A stretch of DNA of 64,000 bases from Streptomyces novaecaesareae (GCF_000716875.1 NZ_JNWQ01000010.1:44458-108457), one strand, 5' to 3'. Positions 51,318 through 60,177 are shown, counted from the first letter of the stretch. Numbers and translations are program-made. Notes: a model not told the origin generated them from the letters alone.

Positions 51318-51791
51318 TCAGGGGAGGTCCAGCGAGCCGTCCTCGGTGAAGGGGAAGAACGGGTTGTGAGCCAGCTCCCAGAGGTGGCCGTCCGGGTCCT
51401 CGAAGTAGCCGGAGTAGCCGCCCCAGTCGGTCGGGACCGGCGGCTTGACCACCACGGCGCCGGCCTCGACCGCCGTCGTCAGCGCGGCGTCCACCAGCGC
51501 GGGGGACTCCAGGTTCACCGCGAGGGTGACGCCGCGGAAGGTGGGCTCGCCGGTGGCGGGGACGCCGGCGTCGGCGGCCAGCTCCTCGGTGGGGAAGAGG
51601 CCGAGCACCGAGTCGGCGGTGCGGAACCAGACGATCTCCGGGCTGGAGGCGGTGGAGCGCCGCCAGCCGAGGGCCTCGTAGAAGGCGGCGCTGCGGTCGA
51701 GGTCGGAGACTCCGAGGGTGACGATGCTGATCCTGGCGGGGACGCCGGCCTGTGGCGCGGTGCCGTCCCCCGTGCTGCTCTGTGCTGTCAT
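51318..51791 (-). CDS. VOC (glyoxalase/bleomycin resistance)-family protein
   Basis: A 157-residue protein with paired beta-alpha-beta-beta-beta modules: ISIVTLGVSDLDRSAAFYEA at residues about 22-41, FRGVTLAVNLESPALVDAAL in the middle, and the C-terminal YSGYFEDPDGHLWELAHNPF with the usual glutamate. VOC proteins bind metals and act on varied small molecules; the substrate is not predictable here. Confidence 0.9.
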   Translation of the reverse strand: MTAQSSTGDGTAPQAGVPARISIVTLGVSDLDRSAAFYEALGWRRSTASSPEIVWFRTADSVLGLFPTEELAADAGVPATGEPTFRGVTLAVNLESPALVDAALTTAVEAGAVVVKPPVPTDWGGYSGYFEDPDGHLWELAHNPFFPFTEDGSLDLP

Positions 51792-51938
51792 GTCGCCAGG
51801 TTAGGGAGGGCGGCTGACAACGGGGCCTCCTGACACGGCCACCGCCCGGCCACCGCCCCCGCCCGGCACCGGAGCTGATGACCCGGCAGCGGCGGGCACG
51901 TAAGGTGGCTCAGGCGGTGCGGGCGCGAGGAGTCGGGG

Positions 51939-53120
51939 GTGCGGCAGAGGATGATGCGGGAGAGCGGCGGCAGGCACCAGGAGTGGAACACCGGGCCTTC
52001 GGGCCCCACCCGGGACCGGCCGGGCCGGGAGGATCGTTTCGCCGACCAGGAGGAGTTCTCCCGCCGGACCCTCGCCGCGGCCGACTTCCCGGTGTACGGC
52101 GTCACCGCCGGGCCGGCCCGTGCCGGGGAGGCGCTGGCCGCCTACGAGACCTCCGGCGGCGTGCTGCGCTGGGTCGAGGTGCAGTGCGGCGAGTGGCGCT
52201 CGGCGGCCGGCCCGTACGTGACCGTGCGCACCTACCGGCCGGGGGCCGAGCGGTGCGAGCTGCTGCCCGAGCTGGAGGACGTGGTCGAGGACGAACGGGA
52301 CCGCGTGTACGAGCAGTTGGGCGTGGACGAGGGCGACGGGCCGGGCCGGGTACGGGCGCTGCGCGAGTGGATCACAGTGGACGGCGAGCCCTGCGCGGTG
52401 GAACTGCACGAGGACCGGCCGGTGCTGCGGCCCGGCTCCCCGGCGAGTGGCGCCGGGCCGGTGTGGGCCGGACGGCTGCGGGTCGGCGGGCTGACCGTGA
52501 CGGTGTGCGGGCGCGGGGTGGACCCGGGCGGGGTGGACCTCGGCGCGATCGCGGACTTCGAGCGGTACCTGCGCGGGCGCACCGACCTGCTGTGCGACCT
52601 CGCCTCCCGGCGGGCCCGGTACGTGCCGGTCGAGGAGCGTGAACTGCCGCCCGCCGTCGGGCTGGAGACGCACCGGGCGCTGATCGCCCAGAGCATCGCG
52701 GAGAGCGCCGCGATCGAGGCGCAGGTCCGGGCCGGGCGCACGCCGAGGCTGCCGCGCGGGCTGCGCGGGGACGCCGGCGCGGTGCGCTGGGAGGCGGCGG
52801 TGCGCCAGCAGATGCGGCTGGCCACCGAGACCCGGGAGGAGGCCGCGGCGGCGGTGACCGCGATGGTCAACCACCTCAACCGGCTGTCCCAGCAGACGCA
52901 CTGGCTGGTCGGTACGGCGGAGGGCGAGGCGGCCGTCGAGGAGGTCGTCCGGTACACGGTGTTCGCCAGCCACGTGGCCAGCCTGCCCGCTCAGCGGGCC
53001 TGGGAGCAGCTGTGGCGGGAGCGGCCGGGCGGCGGCGGGGCGGGGGTCTGGGAGGAGCACCGGATCTCCGAGCAGCTGTGGCTGGCGGCCTGGGAGCAGT
53101 GGCGGGCGGCGCGGCGCTGA
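51939..53120 (+). CDS. Conserved protein of unknown function (393 aa)
   Basis: The start may be GTG 51939 or ATG 51951/51954. The N-terminal 45 residues are polar; an alpha/beta region follows (ADFPVYGVTAGPARAGEALA, RWVEVQCGEWRSAAGPYVTV, VDGEPCAVELHEDRPVLRPG, GLTVTVCGRGVDPGGVDLGA), then a helical C-terminal half (AIEAQVRAGRTPRLPRGLRG; QQMRLATETREEAAAAVTAM; a Trp-rich end). No family recognised; streptomycete-type composition. Confidence 0.75.
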   Translation: MRQRMMRESGGRHQEWNTGPSGPTRDRPGREDRFADQEEFSRRTLAAADFPVYGVTAGPARAGEALAAYETSGGVLRWVEVQCGEWRSAAGPYVTVRTYRPGAERCELLPELEDVVEDERDRVYEQLGVDEGDGPGRVRALREWITVDGEPCAVELHEDRPVLRPGSPASGAGPVWAGRLRVGGLTVTVCGRGVDPGGVDLGAIADFERYLRGRTDLLCDLASRRARYVPVEERELPPAVGLETHRALIAQSIAESAAIEAQVRAGRTPRLPRGLRGDAGAVRWEAAVRQQMRLATETREEAAAAVTAMVNHLNRLSQQTHWLVGTAEGEAAVEEVVRYTVFASHVASLPAQRAWEQLWRERPGGGGAGVWEEHRISEQLWLAAWEQWRAARR

Positions 53121-53161
53121 CGGTCCGGGAGTGGTGGCGGGCGGCGCGACGCTGACGGCTC
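53092..53161 (+). repeat. 35-bp tandem duplication at the end of the 51939 gene
   Basis: Units 53092-53126 and 53127-53161 agree at 30 of 35 positions. The first contains the last codons and stop (WEQWRAARR) of the gene; the second repeats this stop region out of frame beyond it. Confidence 0.65.
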
Positions 53162-53239
53162 GGGTTGACGGCGCTTTGGCAAAGCGGAGGTCATGGGTCG
53201 GTCATCGGTCGGCAAATGGCCGCCTCGGCGTGAGATGGA

Positions 53240-53261
53240 CGTCATGCCGGGTTCACCCGTC
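53240..53261 (+). promoter_or_regulatory. Possible PHO box before the PhoX-like gene
   Basis: Two adjacent 11-base units, CGTCATGCCGG and GTTCACCCGTC, fit the streptomycete PhoP direct-repeat pattern (G-G/T-T-C-A-Y-Y-Y-R-G/C-G) at 8 and 9 of 11 positions. They end 66 bases before the start of a secreted phosphatase-family gene, so PhoP control is plausible. Confidence 0.4.
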
Positions 53262-53327
53262 CGGCGGAGCCTGCTGGGCGTCGGCATCCCGCCTCGACGC
53301 CCCGCTCATCCCCCAGGAGTTGCTGCC

Positions 53328-54833
53328 ATGTCGCTGTCCCGCCGGGACTTCGTCAACCGTTCCACCATCGTCGGGGCCGGTGTGCTGATCGCCGGCAGCG
53401 CCGAGGCCCTGGCCAGCGCCCCCGGCGCGATCGCCGCCCCGGCCGGCGGCGAGGTCCCGGCCGCCGCGGCCGCCGGGACCAACGCGGCCGGGACCAACGC
53501 GGCCGGTGGCACCGCCGTCGGCTACGGCCCGCTCGTCCAGGACCCGGCCGGCCTGCTGTCCCTGCCGAAGGGCTTCGCGTACAAGGTCCTCAACCGGGCC
53601 GGCGTCACCAAGCTGCGCACCGGTGAGTTCACCCCGAGCAACCACGACGGCACCTCCGCGTTCGAGGACGAGCACGGCGGCAACCTGATGGTCGTCAACC
53701 ACGAGCTGTCCGGCGCCCGCGCCAACTGGCCGCACCCGGTGCCGCTGACCGAGGGCCACGTCTACGACCCGGGCGCGGCCGGCGGCTGCACCATCGTGCA
53801 CGCCAAGCGGGACGGTTCGGTCGAGCAGTGGGTCGGCATCGCCGGCACCGCCACCAACTGCGCGGGCGGCGTGACCCCGTGGGGCACCTGGCTGTCCGGC
53901 GAGGAGACCGAGGACAAGGCCGGCAAGAACGGCTTCACCAAGGACCACGGCTACGTCTTCGAGGTCGACCCGTTCGACGACGACTACAACCGCGACCCGC
54001 AGCCGGTGAAGGCCTTCGGCCGCTACGCGCACGAGGCCGTCGTGGTGGACCCGAAGCGCGGCCACGTCTACCTGACCGAGGACGCCTCGAACCCCAACGG
54101 CCTGCTGTTCCGCTGGACCCCGCCGGCCGGCTTCGAGCACGGCCGCCACCGGCTGCGGGGGCTCGCCGCCGACGCCGGCGTCCTGGAGGCCTTCAAGGTC
54201 TTCGACGCGCAGGGCAAGTTCGTCGACGACCTCTCCCGCGCCACCAAGGTCGGCACCACCTACGGCGTGGACTGGGTCAAGGTCCAGGACCGCGACGCCA
54301 GGACCGTCTCCGTCCGCAAGCAGTTCAAGGACGGCGAGGTCACCCGGGCCCGCAAGCTGGAGGGCATGTGGTGGGGTGACGGCGGCTTCTACTTCGTCTC
54401 CAGCTACGCCCGTTCGGAGAGCCCGGTGCAGCACGACGGCCAGGTGTGGTTCTTCAACCCGGCCCGCCGCACCATCACCCTGAAGGTCCTGCTCGGCGTC
54501 AACACCGACGCCTGGGGCGACCACGACAACTTCGACGGCCCGGACAACATCACCGTCTCGCCGTACGGCGGCATCGTGATCGCCGAGGACGGCGAGGGCG
54601 TCTCGCACCTGTTCGGCGCCACCGAGGACGGGCTGGTCTACCCGATCGCCCGCAACGAGCTGAACATCGGCACCGCCGAGAAGCCCGAGTTCAGCGAGTT
54701 CACCGGGGTGACCTTCTCGGACGACGGCAGGACCCTGTTCGCCAACATCCAGACCCCGGGCATCCAGCTGGCCATCACCGGCCCGTGGCGCCGGCTGAAC
54801 GAGCACAAGCGTGGCCAGGGCTACGGCGAGTGA
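53328..54833 (+). CDS. Tat-exported PhoX-like (DUF839) protein
   Basis: A 501-residue DUF839/PhoX-family protein, a group that includes calcium/iron-dependent alkaline phosphatases. The N-terminus MSLSRRDFVNRSTIVGAGVL is a twin-arginine signal, followed by an Ala-rich segment. Conserved parts include FTPSNHDGTSAFEDEHGGNL, CAGGVTPWGTWLSGEETED, GRYAHEAVVVDPKRGHVYLT and FDGPDNITVSPYGGIVIAED. ATG 53328 follows AGGAG; the open frame extends upstream without a signal peptide. Activity on phosphate esters is inferred from the family. Confidence 0.92.
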   Translation: MSLSRRDFVNRSTIVGAGVLIAGSAEALASAPGAIAAPAGGEVPAAAAAGTNAAGTNAAGGTAVGYGPLVQDPAGLLSLPKGFAYKVLNRAGVTKLRTGEFTPSNHDGTSAFEDEHGGNLMVVNHELSGARANWPHPVPLTEGHVYDPGAAGGCTIVHAKRDGSVEQWVGIAGTATNCAGGVTPWGTWLSGEETEDKAGKNGFTKDHGYVFEVDPFDDDYNRDPQPVKAFGRYAHEAVVVDPKRGHVYLTEDASNPNGLLFRWTPPAGFEHGRHRLRGLAADAGVLEAFKVFDAQGKFVDDLSRATKVGTTYGVDWVKVQDRDARTVSVRKQFKDGEVTRARKLEGMWWGDGGFYFVSSYARSESPVQHDGQVWFFNPARRTITLKVLLGVNTDAWGDHDNFDGPDNITVSPYGGIVIAEDGEGVSHLFGATEDGLVYPIARNELNIGTAEKPEFSEFTGVTFSDDGRTLFANIQTPGIQLAITGPWRRLNEHKRGQGYGE

Positions 54834-54861
54834 CCCGCTAGCGGCCTTCGAAGGGTGACGC

Positions 54862-54890
54862 CTGCCCGCGGACTACTCGTCCGCGGGCAG
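54862..54890 (-). terminator. Hairpin at the 3' end of the PucR-type gene
   Basis: A perfect 12-bp stem CTGCCCGCGGAC / GTCCGCGGGCAG with loop TACTC; it includes the stop codon of the minus-strand regulator. Confidence 0.6.
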
Positions 54891-56474
54891 CCGCAGTTGC
54901 AGCATCGCCAGCAGCCGCTGCTGCGGCTGCGCGAGGTCGATGCCGGTCAACTGCTCGGCGCGGCGCACCCGGTAGCGCAGGGTGTTGGGGTGGATGTGCA
55001 GGGCGTCGGCGGCCACCCGCACCTCGCCGAGCGCGTCCAGCCAGGCCAGCACCGACTCGGCGAGCCGGGTGCCGTGCCGGCGGTCGTACGCCGTGAGCGC
55101 CGTCAGCCGCGGATCCCGCAGGCCGGTGCGCTCCTGCAGCAGCGCGAGCACCTCGCTGACCAGCACCTCCGCCTGGACGTCGATCAGCGCCGCGACGTCG
55201 AGGTCCACTCCGCCGCGGCCCATCGCGTCCAGGATGCGGTCCGCCTGCGCACGGGAGTCGGGCACCTGCGCCAGGTTGTCGACGGTCGAGCCGATCGCGG
55301 CGCGCAGCGGCACGCCGAGGTGCTCCCGGGCGGCCGTCACCACCTCCGAGGCCCAGCCGCGCACGGTGGTCATCGGCAGGCCGGGCGGCAGCTCGGGCAG
55401 CAGCACGTAGACCCGGGACTCGATCGGGGCGAGCAGCGCGGTGCGGTGCCGGGCGGCGGTGTGCACCGAGATCAGACCGGTCACGTCGGAGCGGTGCAGC
55501 GCCTCGGTGGTGTGCGCGCCGTACGCCAGCACGGTGGCCGGGCGGCGCACGTCCAGACCCAGGTGGGTGGCCAGCGACTGGGGGCCGGTGGAGCCCTCCA
55601 GCAGACCGGTGAGCAGGGTCCGGGTGAGCCGGACGTCGGCGGACAGCTCCCGGCGGCGGCGCACCAGCTGGGCGGCCGCGACGCGCGCGGCGCCGACCAG
55701 CGCCTGCTCCGCCAGCGGGGCCAGCGGCTGCGCGCCCTCCTGCACCCAGATGGTGCCGAGCGGCTGCGCCCCGGCCCGGATGCCGACGGCCAGGCGGCGG
55801 CGCAGGCCGAGCTCGGGGTGCGGCTCGACCGCGATCGGGGCGTCCGAGCTGCGCAGGTGCTGGAAGATGCCCCACTCGCGGAGCTTGGACAGGTACGGCT
55901 CCGGGCCCTGCCAGCCGAGGATGGAGAGCCGGCGCAGGTCGTCGACCTCGTCGGAGTCGGAGGAGCGGGAGTAGGCCAGCACCCGGCTGGAGGTGTCCTC
56001 GATCGAGACGATGCCGTTGGTGAGCACGGCGACGGTCTGGGCGAGGGAGAAGAGGTCGCCCGCGTTGGGCTCGGGGGCGCCGGGCGCGTCCGGGGCGTCC
56101 GGGCCGGCGATGATCGCCCGGGCCAGCGAGTCCAGGTGCTCCCAGCGGGTCTCGCGGCGCACCGACAGCAGGGCCACGCCCGCCTCGGTGGCGGCCTCGC
56201 GCAGCGCGTCGGCCTGGCCGGGGCCGTCCAGCTTGACCGCGACGGCGGCCGCGCCGGCCCGGCCGGCGGCGCGCAGGGCGGGGAGGGCGGCGCGGCCGCG
56301 GGCGCCGATCGCGAGGACGAGCTCGCCGGGGGCGGCGGTCGGCGGGTCCTCCGGGTCGAGGATCGCGACGTCGCGCACCGGGACGTCCAACCCCTGCGGG
56401 GCGGCCTGGAGTTCGACCAGGGGCTCGCCGAGGGACATCAGCAGTTGGCGGAGCGGCAGGCCGGGGGTGGTCAC
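54873..56474 (-). CDS. PucR-family transcriptional regulator, probable proline-catabolism activator
   Basis: A 533-residue PucR-type regulator with an N-terminal purine-catabolism-like domain (VPVRDVAILDPEDPPTAAPG), a central sensory region and the C-terminal PucR HTH (ADALHIHPNTLRYRVRRAEQ). In Streptomyces a PucR protein divergent from pruA and proline dehydrogenase genes controls them (PutR); the neighbouring genes here are those, though separated by 2 kb. GTG 56474 follows AAGGAGG. Role inferred from this context. Confidence 0.9.
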   Translation of the reverse strand: MTTPGLPLRQLLMSLGEPLVELQAAPQGLDVPVRDVAILDPEDPPTAAPGELVLAIGARGRAALPALRAAGRAGAAAVAVKLDGPGQADALREAATEAGVALLSVRRETRWEHLDSLARAIIAGPDAPDAPGAPEPNAGDLFSLAQTVAVLTNGIVSIEDTSSRVLAYSRSSDSDEVDDLRRLSILGWQGPEPYLSKLREWGIFQHLRSSDAPIAVEPHPELGLRRRLAVGIRAGAQPLGTIWVQEGAQPLAPLAEQALVGAARVAAAQLVRRRRELSADVRLTRTLLTGLLEGSTGPQSLATHLGLDVRRPATVLAYGAHTTEALHRSDVTGLISVHTAARHRTALLAPIESRVYVLLPELPPGLPMTTVRGWASEVVTAAREHLGVPLRAAIGSTVDNLAQVPDSRAQADRILDAMGRGGVDLDVAALIDVQAEVLVSEVLALLQERTGLRDPRLTALTAYDRRHGTRLAESVLAWLDALGEVRVAADALHIHPNTLRYRVRRAEQLTGIDLAQPQQRLLAMLQLRLPADE

Positions 56475-56480
56475 TCCGGG

Positions 56481-56533
56481 CCTCCTTCATCCGCGCGGAC
56501 AACGCTGTGTGGTTGATTTTAGCCGGGCGGACA
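56481..56533. repeat. Promoter-region direct repeat, left copy
   Basis: This 53-base stretch, which includes the pucR-type gene's ribosome-binding site (CCTCCTT on the plus strand) and GCGGACAACGC then TTTAGCCG, agrees at 40 positions without gaps with 58352-58404. The two copies flank the PadR-monooxygenase cassette. Confidence 0.65.
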
Positions 56534-56566
56534 GAGTTGGGGCTCGTCGATCCTGAATAGTTGACC

Positions 56567-56592
56567 CTGACTATCCGAGAATGAATAGTCAG
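56567..56592. promoter_or_regulatory. Probable PadR operator
   Basis: CTGACTAT-N10-ATAGTCAG is a perfect 8-bp inverted repeat; a further half-site ATAGT at 56557-56561 forms ATAGT-N8-ACTAT with it. PadR operators have the ATGT-N8-ACAT layout, so autoregulation of the downstream padR gene is likely. Confidence 0.5.
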
Positions 56593-56620
56593 TACCGACC
56601 AAGTGATGAGGAACACTCTC

Positions 56621-57217
56621 ATGGCGAAGCGACGCAAGGTGTCGAACCCGCTGGCCCTCGTGGTCCTGGCCGAGCTCGGAGCCGAGCCGATGCACCCGTA
56701 CGAGATGGGTCGCCGGCTCAAGGAGCATGGCAAGGACCGCAACGTCAGGTACAACCGCAGCTCCCTGTACATGGTCGTGGAGCAGCTGCGGAAGGCCGGG
56801 TTCGTCGCCGAGCAGGAGACCGTTCGCGACACCCAGCGGCCGGAGCGCACCGTCTACGCCCTCACGCCCGAGGGGCAGATGGAACTCCTCGACTGGATGC
56901 GCGAGTGGATCGTCGAACCGCAGGAGGAGTACCCGGCCTTCGGGGTGGCGCTGTGCCTGCTCGTCGCGCTCCCGACCGCGGAGTCGGCCGACCTGCTCGG
57001 CCGGCGGCTGACGGCGCTGGACGCACGGATCGACACCTCGCGCGCCCTGCTGCACAAGGCCGCCGAGACGGACGTTCACCCGATGTTCGTCATCGAGGAG
57101 GAGTACGCCCTCGCGCTGCTGCAGGCCGAGCGGCGCTTCACCGAGAGCCTCATCGGACAGCTCGGGGAGCCGGAGTTCAACCGGACCCTGCAGGAATTCA
57201 TGAGGAGCCTGGAATGA
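56621..57217 (+). CDS. PadR-family transcriptional regulator
   Basis: A 198-residue PadR protein: winged helix with NPLALVVLAELGAEPMHPYE, SSLYMVVEQLRKAGFVAEQE and RPERTVYALTPEGQMELLDW, then the helical dimerisation half with LLHKAAETDVHPMF. ATG 56621 is chosen because GAGGAA precedes it by 7 bases. Its stop overlaps the ATG of the monooxygenase gene (ATGA). PadR proteins usually repress an adjacent efflux or detoxification gene and respond to phenolics or antibiotics; the ligand is unknown. Confidence 0.93.
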   Translation: MAKRRKVSNPLALVVLAELGAEPMHPYEMGRRLKEHGKDRNVRYNRSSLYMVVEQLRKAGFVAEQETVRDTQRPERTVYALTPEGQMELLDWMREWIVEPQEEYPAFGVALCLLVALPTAESADLLGRRLTALDARIDTSRALLHKAAETDVHPMFVIEEEYALALLQAERRFTESLIGQLGEPEFNRTLQEFMRSLE

Positions 57218-58323
57218 GTAACACCGGCACCACCGGCACTACTGGCACCATTCGGAGGGCATTGATCATCGGCGGCGGCATCGCCGGGCCGGTCACGGCG
57301 CTGGCGCTGCGCAGGGCCGGCATCGAGGCGGAGGTCTTCGAGGCCTACGAAACCTCCGCCGACGGTATCGGCGGGAGTTTCACGGTCGCGCCGAACGGGC
57401 TGGCCGCGTTGGCCGCCGTCGGCCTGGCGGAGCAGGTCGACGGGGTCGGCCAGCTGATCGAGCGGATGGTCATGGAGGACGGGAAGGGCGGCGCCTTCGC
57501 CGAGATCCCCTTGGGCGGCCGGGCGATGCGGCGCGCCGAACTGTACGCAGTGCTCCAGCAGCGGCTGCGCGAGGAAGGCCTCTCCGTCCGGTACGGCAAG
57601 CGACTGGTCGGAGTCGAGGAGAGCCCGACCGGCGTCACCGCCCGCTTCGCCGACGGCAGCACCGCCGACGGTGACCTGCTGATCGGCACTGACGGCACCC
57701 GCTCCGTCGTCCGCGAGCTGATCGACCCGGCCGCGCCCGGCCCGCAGTACACCGGCCTGATCGGCGTCGGCGGCCACAGCGCGCACCGGCTGGACGGGGC
57801 GCCCGGGCGCGGGGAGTCCGTGCACTTCGCGCAGGGCGGGCGGGCGTTCTTCGGCTTCTGGGCCCTGCCGGGCGGCGCCGGGACGGCCTGGTTCAGCAAC
57901 ATCCCGCAGCCCGAGCAGCTGACCGCGGAGCAGGCCCGGGGGGTGTCGCGGCAGGACTGGCTGGCGCTGGCACGCGAGTTGCACGCCGAGGACCTGCCCG
58001 CCCGGGACGTCCTGGCGGAGGCGGACGCCGCGACCGTCGAAGTCTTCCCGCGGCTGGAGATCATGCCGTCCGTGCCGAACTGGTACCGGGGTCGGATGGT
58101 GCTCGTCGGCGACTCGGTGCACGCCCCGTCCAACAGCTCCGGCCAGGGGGTCTCGCTGGCCGTCGAGAGCGCTGTCGTGCTGGCCCGCTGCCTGGAGTCG
58201 CACCCCGACCTGCCGAGTGCCCTCGCGGCCTACGAGGCGGCACGGCGGCCTGCGGTGGAGGAGGTCGCCGCGAAGGCGGCGGTCGTCAACAGCCGGAAGG
58301 CGAGCGCCGGGACGGGGGCGTGA
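57214..58323 (+). CDS. FAD-dependent monooxygenase
   Basis: A 369-residue class A flavoprotein monooxygenase: dinucleotide-binding GGGIAGPVTALALRRAGIEA (G-x-G-x-x-G, residues about 19-24), DG motif GDLLIGTDGTRSVVREL and GD motif GRMVLVGDSVHAPSNSSGQG. Such enzymes hydroxylate aromatic compounds or inactivate antibiotics such as tetracycline or rifampicin; the substrate cannot be read from the sequence. It overlaps padR by 4 bases, forming a regulator-enzyme cassette. Confidence 0.92.
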   Translation: MSNTGTTGTTGTIRRALIIGGGIAGPVTALALRRAGIEAEVFEAYETSADGIGGSFTVAPNGLAALAAVGLAEQVDGVGQLIERMVMEDGKGGAFAEIPLGGRAMRRAELYAVLQQRLREEGLSVRYGKRLVGVEESPTGVTARFADGSTADGDLLIGTDGTRSVVRELIDPAAPGPQYTGLIGVGGHSAHRLDGAPGRGESVHFAQGGRAFFGFWALPGGAGTAWFSNIPQPEQLTAEQARGVSRQDWLALARELHAEDLPARDVLAEADAATVEVFPRLEIMPSVPNWYRGRMVLVGDSVHAPSNSSGQGVSLAVESAVVLARCLESHPDLPSALAAYEAARRPAVEEVAAKAAVVNSRKASAGTGA

Positions 58324-58351
58324 CGGAGGGGCGTCCGTGACCGCGGCGTGA

Positions 58352-58404
58352 CCTCCTTGGTCGGGGCGGACAACGCCGTACGGGGGAATTTAGCCGCCCG
58401 GCCA
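58352..58404. repeat. Promoter-region direct repeat, right copy
   Basis: Right-hand partner of 56481-56533. It still carries the CCTCCTT (minus-strand AAGGAGG) that serves the pucR-type gene in the left copy, although no gene starts here on the minus strand, and it lies in the pruA promoter region. Confidence 0.65.
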
Positions 58405-58503
58405 ATCAAGTGGCCCGGTGGCCAGGAATAGCGTTCGTGCTGTGGCCGGCGTGCGATCCGCGCCGGCAATCCCCCCGCATCAACGAAGGAGAGCGTGCGC
58501 TCT

Positions 58504-60132
58504 ATGGACGCTGTGACCCAGGTCCCCGCGCCGGTGAACGAGCCGGTCCACAGCTACGCCCCCGGGAGCCCGGAACGGGCCCGTCTGGAGGCCAAGCTGA
58601 AGGAGCTGGGCGGCCAGGAGCCGGTCCAGCTGACCATGACGATCAACGGTGAGCGCCGGATGGGCGGCGGCACCGAGATCCACGTCGTCCAGCCGCACAA
58701 CCACGCGGCTCGGCTCGGCACCCTGCGCAACGCCACCCAGGCCGACGCGCAGGAGGCCATCGACACTGCCCTGGCCGCTGCTCCGGCCTGGCAGGCGCTC
58801 TCCTTCGACTCCCGCGCCGCGATCTTCCTCAAGGCCGCCGACCTGCTGGCCGGCCCCTGGCGCGAGACCCTGGCCGCCGCCACCATGCTCGGCCAGTCCA
58901 AGACCGCCCAGCAGGCCGAGATCGACACGCCCTGCGAGCTGGTCGACTTCCTGCGCTTCAACGTGCACTTCGCCCGCCAGATCATGGCCGAGCAGCCGAT
59001 CTCCTCGGACGGCGTGTGGAACCGCAGTGACCACCGCCCGCTGGAGGGCTTCGTCTACGCGATCACCCCGTTCAACTTCACCGCGATCGCCGGCAACCTG
59101 CCGACCGCGCCCGCGCTGATGGGCAACGTGGTGCTCTGGAAGCCGTCGCCGACCCAGCAGTACTCCGCGCACCTGCTGATGCAGCTGCTGGAGGAGGCCG
59201 GACTGCCCAAGGGCGTCATCAACATGGTGACCGGCGACGGCCTGGCCGTCTCCGAGGTCGCGCTGAAGCACCCCGCGCTGGCCGGCATCCACTTCACCGG
59301 CTCCACCGCCACGTTCCAGCACCTGTGGCGCTCCGTCGGCGAGAACATCGCCGGCTACCGCACCTACCCGCGGATCGTCGGCGAGACCGGCGGCAAGGAC
59401 TTCCTGGTCGCCCACCCGTCCGCCGACCCGGCCGTGCTGAAGACCGCGATGACCCGCGGCGCCTTCGAGTTCCAGGGCCAGAAGTGCTCGGCGCTCTCCC
59501 GCGCCTACGTCCCCGCCTCGCTGTGGGCCGGGCTGAAGGACGAGTTCGCCGCCGAGGTCGACGGCCTCACCATGGGTGACGTCACCGACCTGTCCAACTT
59601 CATGTCGGCCGTCATCGACGAGCGCGCCTTCGCCAAGAACAAGGCCGCCATCGACCGCGCCCAGGCCGACCCCGCCGTGGAGGTCCTCGCCGGCGGCACC
59701 TACGACGACTCCGTCGGCTACTTCGTCCGCCCGACCGTCCTGGTCTGCCAGGACCCGGCGAGCGAGTACTTCAAGGACGAGTACTTCGGCCCGATCCTCG
59801 CCGTGTACGTCTACGAGGACGAGAAGTACGAGGAGATGCTGACCCAGATGGAGTCGGTGTCCCCGTACGGCCTGACCGGCTCGATCATCTCCCAGGACCG
59901 CGCGGCCGCCCAGGACGCGATGCAGAAGCTGCGCTTCGCGGCCGGCAACTTCTACATCAACGACAAGCCGACCGGCGCCGTCGTCGGCCAGCAGCCCTTC
60001 GGCGGCGGCCGGGCCTCCGGCACCAACGACAAGGCCGGTGCCAAGCAGAACCTGGCGCGCTGGACCTCGACCCGCTCGGTCAAGGAGACCTTCGTCCCGC
60101 CGACGGACTACCGCTACCCGCACATGGGCTGA
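58504..60132 (+). CDS. pruA: L-glutamate gamma-semialdehyde (P5C) dehydrogenase
   Basis: Second step of proline degradation: oxidises glutamate semialdehyde to glutamate with NAD. The 542-residue aldehyde dehydrogenase has AITPFNFTAIAGNLPTAPAL, the general-base region RIVGETGGKDFLVAHPSAD, the catalytic Cys in FEFQGQKCSALSRAYVP and GPILAVYVYEDEKYEEML. ATG 58504 gives MDAVTQVPAPVNEPVHSYAP, the usual start; a GTG 9 bases upstream, nearer the AAGGAG, is possible. It precedes the proline dehydrogenase gene. Confidence 0.96.
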   Translation: MDAVTQVPAPVNEPVHSYAPGSPERARLEAKLKELGGQEPVQLTMTINGERRMGGGTEIHVVQPHNHAARLGTLRNATQADAQEAIDTALAAAPAWQALSFDSRAAIFLKAADLLAGPWRETLAAATMLGQSKTAQQAEIDTPCELVDFLRFNVHFARQIMAEQPISSDGVWNRSDHRPLEGFVYAITPFNFTAIAGNLPTAPALMGNVVLWKPSPTQQYSAHLLMQLLEEAGLPKGVINMVTGDGLAVSEVALKHPALAGIHFTGSTATFQHLWRSVGENIAGYRTYPRIVGETGGKDFLVAHPSADPAVLKTAMTRGAFEFQGQKCSALSRAYVPASLWAGLKDEFAAEVDGLTMGDVTDLSNFMSAVIDERAFAKNKAAIDRAQADPAVEVLAGGTYDDSVGYFVRPTVLVCQDPASEYFKDEYFGPILAVYVYEDEKYEEMLTQMESVSPYGLTGSIISQDRAAAQDAMQKLRFAAGNFYINDKPTGAVVGQQPFGGGRASGTNDKAGAKQNLARWTSTRSVKETFVPPTDYRYPHMG

Positions 60133-60177
60133 CCTGCCCCTTCTCGACCGCTCTGCGCCAGTAGCCAACGGTCACCC

